A stretch of DNA of 64,000 nt from Daejeonella sp. JGW-45. Its GTDB lineage: Bacteria; Bacteroidota; Bacteroidia; Sphingobacteriales; Sphingobacteriaceae. Numbering within the stretch: position 1 is the first letter of the stretch; each line of letters starts with the position of its first letter. Made by a program: the position numbers and the translations under genes. The stretch spans positions 372,001-436,000 of the forward strand of contig NZ_JARKNC010000008.1 of assembly GCF_029360805.1 (NCBI RefSeq). The letters are read 5' to 3'. The notes below the pieces were generated by a model that worked only from the letters and a program-made list of their open reading frames with translations, was not told the DNA's origin and ran no database searches. Positions 50,901 to 59,286 of this stretch are shown here, piece after piece.

Positions 50901-52283
50901 CTGGGTTTCTTACCCATGGCCTTATCCTCAAGTGCCGGAGCCGAAGTCCAAAAGCCACTTGCAACCGTGGTGATCGGTGGATTGATTACTGCTACAATTC
51001 TAACATTGATTTTATTACCTCTTTTATATATGATATTTAACAAGCCGCGTTCCAATCGTAAAAAAGTATTGCCAAAAGCATTCGTAGTGATGGCGCTTAT
51101 GTTAGGAAGTCAGATCGCTGAAGCTCAAAGTCAGAACCCTTCTACTCCTATCTCCCTTGATGCAGCCTATAGTATGGCAATACAAAATAACCTCCAGCTT
51201 AAGGGCTCGGGAATTCAACTTGAACAAAGCCGCACTATGGCTAAAACAGGATTTGATATTCCCCGGACAGGACTGTTTGTTGAAAATGAGGACCTATCGC
51301 CGCTTGACTCAAAGGGAGTTTTAAAGATTGGGCTGAGTCAGAGCATTGATTGGCCTGGATTATATTCTGCCAGGAAAGACCTTCTAAAACAGCAGGTGAC
51401 TTCGGTAGAACTAGCCGGGCAGATAAAAGCAGCCGAGATTAAAAGAGATCTTGAAAAGATCTATTACAACTTGTGGTACTTACAGAATAAGCAGCAACTC
51501 TGGAGGAGATTAGACAGTCTTTATTCTTCTTTTGCTGATGCCGCTGTTCTCAGAGTGCGGACTGGAGAAAGTGCAGGTCTTGACAGCATTTCAGCACAGG
51601 CCAAATCAAAGGAAACGAAACTCCAGTTGAAAATACTTGACAGAGATATCCAAACCGGACAGGAACAATTAAAAAGGCTTCTAAACACTGATAAGGCATA
51701 TCTTCCTGAATCGACTGTATTACCGAAGATCAACATCATTAGTAATACCACCGATTTTACCGAGCATCCTGAAATCAAATGGCAGCAAAATAACGTGGCT
51801 CTTGCAGATGCTGAAATACAGCTAAGCAAGCAGAAAGGAATGCCATCTTTTGAAGGGCGATTCTTTTCACAGCGTCTTTATGGGGTTAGCCCAGGGTTCT
51901 CCGGCTTTTCGGTTAGCATGGGTATTCCAGTTTTTGGCAGAAGCATTTATAAGAATACCATTAAGGCGGCTGAATTAGAAAAAGATTATCAGCAATCAGT
52001 AACAGACTATAGTATTTTATCAATTAACTCAGCATACCTGCAAGCAATGCAACAATTGGAGAAAAACAATGAGCTGATAAACTATTATCAACAGACCGGT
52101 CTGACTCAAGCTGAAGCTATCATTAAGGCCGCCAACCTGTCTTATCGATCCGGAGAAATCAGTTTTTCTGAACTTTCACAATTCCTGACCCAGGCGATCG
52201 ATATCCAAAGAAACTACCTGGACGTGCTGAATGACTATAACCAATCAGCCATACAACTGAACTATTTTATAAAACGAAATTAA
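47949..52283 (+). CDS. cusA: CusA/CzcA-type RND metal pump fused to a TolC-like domain
   Basis: 1444 residues. Residues 1 to about 1030 are a heavy-metal RND transporter: IRFSIRNKLVIGVFTLALIV at the start, the gap-filled LPVDALPDITNNQVQI, GAIDFGLIVDGAVIIVEATM with the proton-relay Asp in TM4, and LRPVLMTATVASLGFLPMAL. From about 1040 a signal-like stretch (FVVMALMLGSQIAEAQ) leads into a TolC-family outer-membrane domain (ISLDAAYSMAIQNNLQLKGS, LEKIYYNLWYLQNKQQLW, AEAIIKAANLSYRSGEISFS). The fusion joins inner pump and outer channel in one chain, a form seen in Bacteroidota. The adaptor follows 8 bp later. Confidence 0.92.
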   Translation: MLDRIIRFSIRNKLVIGVFTLALIVWGIWSATQLPVDALPDITNNQVQILTKAPTLAAQEVEQFITYPVEKSMGNLPNLTEMRSFSRFGISVITLVFDEPTNIYFARQLIAEKLNEVQESIPANLGKPEMAPVTTGLGEIYQYMIHPKKGSEDKYTAMDLRTLQDWIVSRQLYGIPGVAEITGFGGITKQYEVAIDPARLKAFNISVPDIFNALEKNNQNTGGAYIDKKPNAYFIRGVGLMTSMADIENTVVKRSVNGIPVLIKNVASVQLGSPPRYGALTYNGEKEVVGGIVLMTKGANSAEVAGRVKDRMITIQKSLPADIIVEPFLDRTNLIDRAISTVERNLIEGALIVIFVLVLFLGNWRAGFVVASAIPLSLLFALAMMNLFGISANLMSLGAIDFGLIVDGAVIIVEATMLHLALKKSSGRFTQQEMDEEVYQSASKIRNSAAFGEIIILIVYIPILTLTGVEGKMFRPMAQTVGFAILGALILSLTYIPMMSALFLSKNATHKRNISERMMDFFHSKYEPVLKAAIRLKYVVIGAALALMLITIVIFSRMGGEFIPQLEEGDYAIEFVLPQGTSLSQTTETVLKAEKMLLKYPEVKMVVGKTGSADVATDPMPPEATDLMVILNDKKEWTTTDDFYELAEMMGETLADIPGVIAEPSQPIQMRFNELMTGIRQDVAVKIFGENLDTLNSLATEVANAIRPIEGITQPQVERASGLPQITIRYDRARMAGYGMNIEDVNQIISTAFAGGVAGAIYENERRFDLVVRLDSTYRNSIENVSDLFIPTPDGNQVPLSQVATVAYETGPAQISREDGRRTMAVSFNVNDRDVESVVEDVQSTLDAKVKLPPGYYFTYGGTFENLQKASKRLMIAVPGALLLIFILLYFTFKSFKQAALVFTAIPMSAIGGVFALLIRGMPFSISAGVGFIALFGVAVLNGIVLIGTFNQLAKEGITNIRDRIFLGTKERLRPVLMTATVASLGFLPMALSSSAGAEVQKPLATVVIGGLITATILTLILLPLLYMIFNKPRSNRKKVLPKAFVVMALMLGSQIAEAQSQNPSTPISLDAAYSMAIQNNLQLKGSGIQLEQSRTMAKTGFDIPRTGLFVENEDLSPLDSKGVLKIGLSQSIDWPGLYSARKDLLKQQVTSVELAGQIKAAEIKRDLEKIYYNLWYLQNKQQLWRRLDSLYSSFADAAVLRVRTGESAGLDSISAQAKSKETKLQLKILDRDIQTGQEQLKRLLNTDKAYLPESTVLPKINIISNTTDFTEHPEIKWQQNNVALADAEIQLSKQKGMPSFEGRFFSQRLYGVSPGFSGFSVSMGIPVFGRSIYKNTIKAAELEKDYQQSVTDYSILSINSAYLQAMQQLEKNNELINYYQQTGLTQAEAIIKAANLSYRSGEISFSELSQFLTQAIDIQRNYLDVLNDYNQSAIQLNYFIKRN

Positions 52284-52291
52284 ACGAAACG

Positions 52292-53500
52292 ATGAAACCA
52301 TACGTGATATTTTTAAGTCTTGCCTTATTCGCAGCTTCCTGCGGCAGCCCCGCAGTAGTTACGGAAGAAGGAGAAGAGCATGAGGAGAGCGAAAGCTCCA
52401 TAGTGTCCATTACCCAGCCACAAATAGAAACTGCTGATATAATCATCGGCAGTGTAGAAATGAAGAATCTAAAAACTTCTATTAAAGCCAATGGAACGCT
52501 GACAGTTCCTAATCAAAATAAGGCTTTGGTAACTTCTGTAAGTAATGGAGTAATTAAGACACTCCTAGTTCAACCCGGCACCTATGTAAATCAGGGCCAG
52601 ACTATAGCAACCATCATTAATCCCGATGCCGCTCTAATACAGCAACAGCTCCAGGCCACTAATGCACAAATAAAGCTTTCTGAATTGGAGTATGCCCGTC
52701 AGAAGGAACTGGTGAGCGGCAATGCCGCGCCATTGAAGAATGTTCAGCGGGTTGAAGCGGAGCTGGCCACACTACGGTCAACTAAAAACTCACTTCAAAA
52801 ACAACTCGCCGCACTAGGGATTTCAGCAACGCAGGTTAACAGGGGTAATATCGTCACTACTATTGCAGTACGAGCACCAATAAGCGGAACCATCAGTGAA
52901 GTTTCTGCCCAAATCGGATCGAATGTGGACGCTTCTACTCCAATTGCTCAAATCGTAAACAACTCAAGATTACACCTTGATCTGTTTGTTTATGAAAAGG
53001 ATCTGCCAAGACTCAGTGCAAACCAGACAATACATTTTACACTAACTAATAATCCAGGTAAAGAGTACGATGCTGATATCTACTCTATAGGTACAGCTTT
53101 TGCTAATGAGACGAAAACAATTCCGGTACATGCGGTTGTAAAAGGGGATAAAACAGGTTTGATAGAAGGGATGAATATTACTGCTGTGATCAGCGTGGGT
53201 GCAGCGGTGGTGAGTGCGGTACCGTCATCTGCTATTGTAAGCTCTGGAGGACAGGACTTTATTTTTATAGTAACCGATCAAAAGCCTGAAGAGCATGCAG
53301 ATGGTGAGGAAAAGAAAAGTGACAAGCCTGACGCTGGTGAGCCAGAATTGTATTTCGAAAGAGTACCGGTTCAAAAAGGCGTGTCTGATATTGGATATAC
53401 TGAGATCATTCCTGTTAAAGAATTACCTAAGAATGCTAAAATAGTAACTAAGGGAGCCTTTTTTATCTTGGCCAAAATGACAAATACGGGGCACCACTAG
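52292..53500 (+). CDS. cusB: CusB/CzcB-type periplasmic adaptor lipoprotein
   Basis: 402 residues. Lipoprotein signal (FLSLALFAASCGSPA), an acidic His/Glu segment, then the adaptor core: LTVPNQNKALVTSVSNGVIK, VQPGTYVNQGQTIATIINP and VRAPISGTISEVSAQIGSNV lipoyl halves around a coiled hairpin (YARQKELVSGNAAPLKNVQR). A further acidic His-containing insertion (DQKPEEHADGEEKKSD) may bind metal. Partner of the pump encoded upstream. Confidence 0.93.
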   Translation: MKPYVIFLSLALFAASCGSPAVVTEEGEEHEESESSIVSITQPQIETADIIIGSVEMKNLKTSIKANGTLTVPNQNKALVTSVSNGVIKTLLVQPGTYVNQGQTIATIINPDAALIQQQLQATNAQIKLSELEYARQKELVSGNAAPLKNVQRVEAELATLRSTKNSLQKQLAALGISATQVNRGNIVTTIAVRAPISGTISEVSAQIGSNVDASTPIAQIVNNSRLHLDLFVYEKDLPRLSANQTIHFTLTNNPGKEYDADIYSIGTAFANETKTIPVHAVVKGDKTGLIEGMNITAVISVGAAVVSAVPSSAIVSSGGQDFIFIVTDQKPEEHADGEEKKSDKPDAGEPELYFERVPVQKGVSDIGYTEIIPVKELPKNAKIVTKGAFFILAKMTNTGHH

Positions 53501-53581
53501 TGGCAGCTAATTTGCCCTTGTTAATAATGAACTATGTGAAAATCATTCCAACCCCATATTTTAAACACTTATATATTATTC

Positions 53582-55555
53582 ATGAAAACAACTAAAAGAC
53601 ACACGGAATGCTGTAGCACTGATGACGAGAAAAAGATAGACGATTCTAAGGATGAATTAGTCGAACACTCAGACGGGGATGGTCACGAGCACGGCGTTGA
53701 GAAAACTGGTTGGAGATCTCACTGGGATCTATTACTTTCTCTGGTAATACTTATTTTCATGTTAACCCTGGAATATGGGTTTGATATTGTATTCAACAAC
53801 GCGATCAATTTAATCGTCTACGGTCTGGCTTATTTACTTGCCGGCTGGAAGGTCCTGGACCTTGCTTTCAGAAAGCTGAAACGCTTTGATATTTTCAACG
53901 AGTTCTTTCTGATGAGCGTGGCAACAATAGGTGCCTTTCTGATTGGTGAGTATAGCGAGGGTGTTGCAGTTATGGTATTTTATGCCATTGGCGAATGGTT
54001 CCAGGACTCGGCTGTTAACCGTGCGAAGCGGAGTATAAAAGCATTGCTGGATGTTCGGCCGGATGAGGTAACTGTTATAAGGGACGGCGTTGAACAGCGT
54101 GTTGATCCAGCAACCGTAGCGTTGAACGAAACGATTCAAATAAAGCCAGGCGAAAAAGTAGCCCTGGATGGACAGTTGATTTCAGAAAATGCATCTTTTA
54201 ATACTGCAGCCCTCACGGGCGAGAGCAAGCCCGATACAAAATATGCTAAAGAGCCGATACTTGCGGGAATGATCAATCTTAATACCGTCGCGGAAGTTAA
54301 AGTTACGGCATTGTTCAGAGACAGCAAACTAAGTAAGATCCTTGAAATGGTTCAGGATGCTACGGCCCGAAAGTCGCAGACCCAATTATTTATCTCAAAA
54401 TTTGCAAAAGTTTACACTCCCATAGTGTTTTTCCTGGCCGTGCTGGTGTGCTTTCTGCCTTATTTTTTTGTGGACGATTATGATTTTAACACCTGGTTCT
54501 ATAGGTCACTTGTCTTTCTTGTGATCAGCTGTCCATGTGCACTGGTGGTATCAATCCCTCTGGGATATTTTGGAGGAATCGGACTCGCTTCCAGGAACGG
54601 TATTTTATTTAAAGGAGGAAATTTTCTCGACGTAATGACTAAAATTAACGCCGTGGTGATGGATAAGACGGGCACCTTAACCAAAGGTGTTTTTAAAGTT
54701 CAGGAAGTTGTTTCTAAAGATATAGCGGAAAAGGAACTGGTAAGGTTCGCGGCTATTCTTGAGAAAAATTCAACCCATCCGGTAGCTAAGGCAGTGGTGG
54801 ACTATGCCGGGGAAACAGGCAGCACAAAAGCCGAAAAGGTAGAAGAGATAGCTGGCCATGGTTTAAAAGGAATGATTGATGGGAAAGATATTCTTGCCGG
54901 TAACCTTAAGCTTTTAAGGAAATTTTCAATCAGCTTCCCGGCCGAAGTGGAGAAGGTTGTGGACACAATTGTTGTCATTGCAATAGACAAAGCTTACGCT
55001 GGGTATATTACCATAGCAGACGAAATTAAAGAAGATGCAGCCCAGGCAATAAAGGACATGCATAATCTCAACATTAAAACGGTTATGTTATCCGGGGATA
55101 AACAAAGCGTGGTCGACCAGGTTGCAAAAAAGCTGGGTATTGACGAGGCTTTTGGGGATTTGCTTCCGGAAGGAAAAGTAGAAAGGGTTCAGACCTTAAA
55201 AGATGGAGGCTTTCGCCTGGCATTTGTAGGAGATGGGGTAAATGATGCTCCCGTAGTTGCTTTAGCTGATGCAGGTATTGCTATGGGTGGCTTGGGGAGT
55301 GACGCTACAATTGAAACTGCTGATGTGGTGATACAAAATGACCACCCTTCAAAAATTGTTTCAGCAATCCTCATCGGAAAAATAACCAGAAACGTAGTAT
55401 GGCAGAATATTATTCTGGCTATGGTAGTTAAGGTTATTGTATTAGGGCTAGGCGCAGGTGGTGTCGCGACGCTATGGGAGGCAGTGATCGCGGATGTAGG
55501 AGTGGCCCTGCTTGCTATAGTAAATGCTGTCCGAATTCAAAAAATGCAACTATAG
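53582..55555 (+). CDS. P1B-type ATPase, Zn/Cd/Pb exporter type
   Basis: 657 residues. The N-terminus is Cys/His-rich (ECCSTDD, HSDGDGHEHG) without a full HMA domain. Core motifs: AALTGESKP actuator, SCPCALVVS metal site near 315, DKTGTLTKG phosphorylation near 360, a THPVAKAV N-domain motif, and GDGVNDAPVVALADAGIAMG near 550. The CPC site with these flanks fits Zn/Cd/Pb exporters (ZntA/CadA). Follows the adaptor in the same direction. Confidence 0.92.
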   Translation: MKTTKRHTECCSTDDEKKIDDSKDELVEHSDGDGHEHGVEKTGWRSHWDLLLSLVILIFMLTLEYGFDIVFNNAINLIVYGLAYLLAGWKVLDLAFRKLKRFDIFNEFFLMSVATIGAFLIGEYSEGVAVMVFYAIGEWFQDSAVNRAKRSIKALLDVRPDEVTVIRDGVEQRVDPATVALNETIQIKPGEKVALDGQLISENASFNTAALTGESKPDTKYAKEPILAGMINLNTVAEVKVTALFRDSKLSKILEMVQDATARKSQTQLFISKFAKVYTPIVFFLAVLVCFLPYFFVDDYDFNTWFYRSLVFLVISCPCALVVSIPLGYFGGIGLASRNGILFKGGNFLDVMTKINAVVMDKTGTLTKGVFKVQEVVSKDIAEKELVRFAAILEKNSTHPVAKAVVDYAGETGSTKAEKVEEIAGHGLKGMIDGKDILAGNLKLLRKFSISFPAEVEKVVDTIVVIAIDKAYAGYITIADEIKEDAAQAIKDMHNLNIKTVMLSGDKQSVVDQVAKKLGIDEAFGDLLPEGKVERVQTLKDGGFRLAFVGDGVNDAPVVALADAGIAMGGLGSDATIETADVVIQNDHPSKIVSAILIGKITRNVVWQNIILAMVVKVIVLGLGAGGVATLWEAVIADVGVALLAIVNAVRIQKMQL

Positions 55556-55635
55556 TGCGGTATGGCAAAATTGGCAAAATTTAAAGGCAAGTCAGTAAAA
55601 AACAGATTTGTAAAAAGCTAAAAAGCGCGCTTTGG

Positions 55636-55740
55636 ATGAAAACGATTAGAATAGTATTCTTAATATTATTATGCGGGTTAGTTTTGTTAGCGATTATCGC
55701 AAAATTCGATCACACTCTGATCCATTGGCGAACTGATTAA
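55636..55740 (+). CDS. Possible 34-aa single-span membrane peptide
   Basis: ATG 55636 encodes MKTIRIVFLILLCGLVLLAI followed by IAKFDHTLIHWRTD and TAA: a single hydrophobic helix with a short hydrophilic tail, in the space after the P-type ATPase. The composition suits a small membrane peptide. Kept at low confidence because of its size. Confidence 0.3.
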   Translation: MKTIRIVFLILLCGLVLLAIIAKFDHTLIHWRTD

Positions 55741-55768
55741 CAAGCCCTAACTCATTCTAAAAAATGAA

Positions 55769-56371
55769 TCACTCCTCTATAACTAATATACTGTTCACAA
55801 ATTTGCTGCTCACCACGATCTCCTTTTCATTCTTTAATTGCAACGTATAACTATTGTCGTACTCTTCGATTGATTTGACTCTGATAGGATCACCGAGGGC
55901 AAATTCAATCTTGTTCAAGTAAGAAAGAAAAGATGATGAATGATCTATTACCCCAAAAAACTTTGCCTGTTTACCTACAGGTAAGTTCGATAAAGGCCTT
56001 GCTTTAGATTTCGCGAACTCACCGTTTACGTTGGGTATCGGATCTCCATGCGGATCGGCATTTGGATGGCCTAAATACTTGTCAAGACGATTTACCAGAT
56101 CTTCGCTTTGTATATGTTCCATTTGTTCAGCCATATCATGTACCTCATCCCATCCAAAGCCAAGATTATTGACAAGAAAAACCTTCCATATCCGATGGCT
56201 TCGGATAATGCTGATAGCTATCTTCTTACCCTTACCGGTAAGTTTAAAGCCTTTTGATTTTTCGTAGGTAATCAGTTTTTTTTGGGTCATCTTTTTAAGC
56301 ATATCCGTCACGGTTTCTGAATGGATGGATAATGCCTTCGCCAGATCTGAATTTATTACAGTATCCCCTAA
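55769..56371 (-). pseudogene. DtxR/MntR-family metal regulator lacking its N-terminus
   Basis: The frame reads NSDLAKALSIHSETVTDMLK (about 56355-56297), then KKLITYEKSKGFKLTGKGKK, the metal and dimer region SHRIWKVFLVNNLGFGWDEV, AEQMEHIQSEDLVNRLDKYL, GHPNADPHGDPIP and a C-terminal SH3-like domain (PVGKQAKFFGVIDHSSSFLS). The first part of the winged helix is missing: upstream of GDTVINSDL the frame runs into TAA near 56372-56376 and no start codon is present except GTG 56311 inside the recognition helix. The regulator is therefore truncated at its 5' end, abutting a truncated porin gene on the other strand. Expression from GTG 56311 would give a 180-aa protein unlikely to bind DNA normally. 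Confidence 0.75.
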
Positions 56372-56377
56372 GCGCCT

Positions 56378-56908
56378 TTATTAACCGGAAAAGTAGCCCT
56401 ACGAAACACCAAGATTGGTGAATTAGGCTTATCCTATATGGGGGGCATTTATAATAAATTTCAGGATGACGGACTCGTTCTTGATGAAAAAAGGCGCTTG
56501 AATGTGTTCGCAATAGATTTCAATACCGTTATACCCAAGTTAAACACGTTTATAAATGTCGATGTTCCGGCCACGTACACCGAGCAGTTTGGAAGTAAGC
56601 AGCAGGGCGGCTTTATTGATATCGTGCAGCCTTTAATAAAGAAACCCTTGTTCGGCTTTGAACGTGCCGTTTTGAACGCGGCTATCAGAATGGAATACGT
56701 CGACTGGAACAAAGGAAATTTTAGCTCCACGGGGGGCAACATTTAAGATCATATTTATTCAATAGTTCCGGTGGTGAGCTTCAGGCCGACCCCTCAAACT
56801 GTTATCAGGTTAAATTACCGCTATAATTGGCAAACAGATCTGTTGGGGAATCCAGCGTCTAAGTTAGCAGGAACCCAGTTCGGAATTTCAACTTATTTTC
56901 TGAATTAA
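56378..56908 (+). pseudogene. Truncated outer-membrane porin-like gene with internal stop
   Basis: In one frame: LLTGKVALRNTKIGELGLSY, then MGGIYNKFQDDGLVLDEKRR, GFIDIVQPLIKKPLFGFERA, AAIRMEYVDWNKGNFSSTGG, a TAA at 56744-56746, and without frame change DHIYSIVPVVSFRPTPQTVI, LNYRYNWQTDLLGNPASKLA ending in FGISTYFLN and TAA 56906. Alternating strands with aromatic ends suit an outer-membrane beta-barrel C-terminus. The 5' part is missing and one codon (likely AAA) became a stop. Confidence 0.8.
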
Positions 56909-56964
56909 AAAAAACAAGAACAAAAACAGTTGCTATCTGTATTCCTTTATATGCATAGTTAGGT

Positions 56965-57396
56965 ATGAAAAAAAGCGCAGCAATATTTATGGCAGCATTT
57001 TACCTGTTATTAATAACAGGTGGGTATGCGTGCATTATAAGCTGCGGTTCCAACGATTTAATGGAGTTTGTGACATCAAATGATTCTTCTAATGACCATA
57101 GCCATAATGGTAAAGAGAAGCACAGCGAAGCTAAAAGTGAAAAACATTGTGATGGCGATGAAGATTGCTCATGCTGTAAGAAACATGGAAACTATTCTGT
57201 AAAAGAAAACATTAAGCCTGATACTAATTTCCAGATTCTTGAATTACCTGCCATAGCCATTAATTATAGATTTGGGACTTTTTCTACTATCTATTCTTTC
57301 CAACCAACTGCAAATGAATGGCCTAAAAATCATGCACCTCCACCACCTGGTACTTCAGCACCCATTTTTATAAAACTACATTCTCTCCTGATCTGA
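56965..57396 (+). CDS. Small exported His/Cys-rich protein
   Basis: 143 residues: signal segment (AAIFMAAFYLLLITGGYACI), a His/Cys/acidic middle (NDHSHNGKEKHSEAKSEKHC, then DEDCSCCKKHG) and a C-terminus with HAPPPPGTSAPIFIKLHSLL. The same plan appears in the last gene of the window (63360). A periplasmic metal-binding chaperone or sensor is inferred. Alone upstream of the copper cluster. Confidence 0.6.
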   Translation: MKKSAAIFMAAFYLLLITGGYACIISCGSNDLMEFVTSNDSSNDHSHNGKEKHSEAKSEKHCDGDEDCSCCKKHGNYSVKENIKPDTNFQILELPAIAINYRFGTFSTIYSFQPTANEWPKNHAPPPPGTSAPIFIKLHSLLI

Positions 57397-57569
57397 TTCC
57401 TTTAGAGCTAACCTTAAGGTTATACCATTAATTTCTATGGTTTTGCCTTGCATTTTCTATTTATGGTTAGCCTCCCCTTTTCCTTTTCAGAATTACCGTA
57501 AGGGACAGCTTTTTCATTAAGCTTTTCCGAATATTTAAACCCATTTAATAACTATTAATCAATACAACT

Positions 57570-58235
57570 ATGAAAATTAGCACCTTCTGTATAGGAACAC
57601 TTGCGCTTGCATTAAGCTTTTCAGCATGTCAGAATAATGCTTCAAAATCAGACAATTCGTCTATGGACATGTCAGATAGCAGCCACATGAATATGGACAG
57701 AACAGCTACCAGTTCAGGAATTATGGGAGCTATGGATAAAATGATGAAAGACATGCATCAAATGGAAATGACAGGAAATGCAGACTACGATCTTATATCT
57801 ATGCTTAAATCTCATCACCAGGGAGCTATAGACATGGCTAAAATTGAATTAGAATCAGGCACTGAACCCAAGCTCAAGCAAATAGCTCAAAATATAGTAG
57901 ATAAACAGTCCAAAGAGATTCAGATGCTTGACGACATGCTAAAAAGTGCTGATAAATCGAAAAAGGACTACGAACCATCTGACAAGAACAGTGGATTAGG
58001 GAAGGACATGGACGCCAATATGATGAAAATGATGGAGATGGATCATGGTACGCCAGGTTCTCTAGACCATGAGTTCGCCAGTATGATGATTAAGCATCAC
58101 AAGGATGGAATTGATATGGATAACATTATCGTCAAGCATTCAAAAATGGCCGAATTCAAATCCATGGCGCAAAAAATGATTGATGATCAAACAAAAGAAA
58201 TTGCCGAATTGGAAACAGCAATGAGCCAACACTGA
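57570..58235 (+). CDS. DUF305 lipoprotein with two repeats
   Basis: 221 residues. Lipobox in LALALSFSACQ, a Met/His-rich linker (MDMSDSSHMNMD), and two DUF305 four-helix units: YDLISMLKSHHQGAIDMAKI ... QIAQNIVDKQSKEIQMLDDM and HEFASMMIKHHKDGIDMDNI ... MAQKMIDDQTKEIAELETAM. DUF305 proteins are linked to copper and other metals; HH plus Met positions may bind Cu. First gene of the copper cluster 57570-63139. Confidence 0.88.
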   Translation: MKISTFCIGTLALALSFSACQNNASKSDNSSMDMSDSSHMNMDRTATSSGIMGAMDKMMKDMHQMEMTGNADYDLISMLKSHHQGAIDMAKIELESGTEPKLKQIAQNIVDKQSKEIQMLDDMLKSADKSKKDYEPSDKNSGLGKDMDANMMKMMEMDHGTPGSLDHEFASMMIKHHKDGIDMDNIIVKHSKMAEFKSMAQKMIDDQTKEIAELETAMSQH

Positions 58236-58267
58236 GTGATTTAATTCCACTATTTAAAGCTTCGACC

Positions 58268-59260
58268 ATGTTTAGTGACTTTCCCAACTTACATCCCCTG
58301 GTAGTTCATTTCCCTATTGTGTTAATACTTTTAAGTGTTGTACTACAGGGTATACTGCTGTTTAAAGACTATTACCAAATAAAATGGGTAACACTTGCAG
58401 TCATGGGAGGAGCTTTTTTAGGTTCCGTTTTCGCAAGCTACGTATTCCATGCTCATATAGGAGAGCTAAACCCCAATGCTACTAGAATCTTTGAGCGGCA
58501 TGAGCAATTTGCTTTTTATACCGTGTGGATGTCTGGATTAACCTTTCTACTACAAGGAATAGGACTGTTCTATAAATTAAATCAGCGATCATTTGGAGCT
58601 TTAGTATTTGTAGCTGCTTTAGCCTCCGCGATTTTGGTTTCCGTAACAGGACATCAGGGTGCTCAATTAGTTTATGTAGAAGGAGTTGGGCCGCAAGGCA
58701 AGAATCTAATGAAATTGCATTCCCATTCTGAAGGTATGGAAGATAGTCATGAAGGTATGGATATGAATTCTGGTGATACTACAAAAGGGATGAAAAATAT
58801 GGATCATCATGGCAATATGAAGATGGATTCTGGAAATACCATGCCCGGCATGGATCATTCTAAAATGGATATGCCTGCTGGCAATAATAGTATGAAAGGC
58901 ATGGATCACTCTAAAATGAACATGCCAAATAATAGAATCACTAACGAAGGAATGGAAGGGATGGATCATTCCAAAATGAATATGCCAAACAATAAAACCC
59001 CTAATAAAGGGATGGAAGGAATGGATCATTCTAAAATGGACATGCCATCCAATAAGACAGATATGTCTGGAATGGACCATTCTAAAATAAATATGCCTAA
59101 CAGCACCACTAATAAAGGGATGGAAAGTATGGATCATTCTAAAATGGATATGGGTAGCGGTATGAAAGGTATGGGGCAGATGAAATATGACTACCTGATT
59201 GATCCAACGAAACCTTATGATAATAATCCTGCCAGGGAGCAAACTAAGCCGAAGCAATAG
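58268..59260 (+). CDS. DUF2231-like membrane protein with six MDHSK Met/His repeats
   Basis: 330 residues. Residues 1 to about 140 carry four membrane helices, beginning FPNLHPLVVHFPIVLILLSV with the two His typical of DUF2231. The remainder is extracytoplasmic and repetitive: six MDHSK units, each followed by M/I-D/N-M and a spacer (NNK, SNK and the like). Such Met/His repeats bind copper in PcoA/CopA-type proteins. It is probably a copper buffer or delivery protein tied to the oxidase 27 bp downstream (inference). Confidence 0.85.
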   Translation: MFSDFPNLHPLVVHFPIVLILLSVVLQGILLFKDYYQIKWVTLAVMGGAFLGSVFASYVFHAHIGELNPNATRIFERHEQFAFYTVWMSGLTFLLQGIGLFYKLNQRSFGALVFVAALASAILVSVTGHQGAQLVYVEGVGPQGKNLMKLHSHSEGMEDSHEGMDMNSGDTTKGMKNMDHHGNMKMDSGNTMPGMDHSKMDMPAGNNSMKGMDHSKMNMPNNRITNEGMEGMDHSKMNMPNNKTPNKGMEGMDHSKMDMPSNKTDMSGMDHSKINMPNSTTNKGMESMDHSKMDMGSGMKGMGQMKYDYLIDPTKPYDNNPAREQTKPKQ

Positions 59261-59286
59261 ATACTGGAAATATTAATAAGCTATAA

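Noticed and set aside
58706-59257. His-rich 183-codon frame opposite the DUF2231 gene
   Set aside because: It is the antisense image of the MDHSK repeats.
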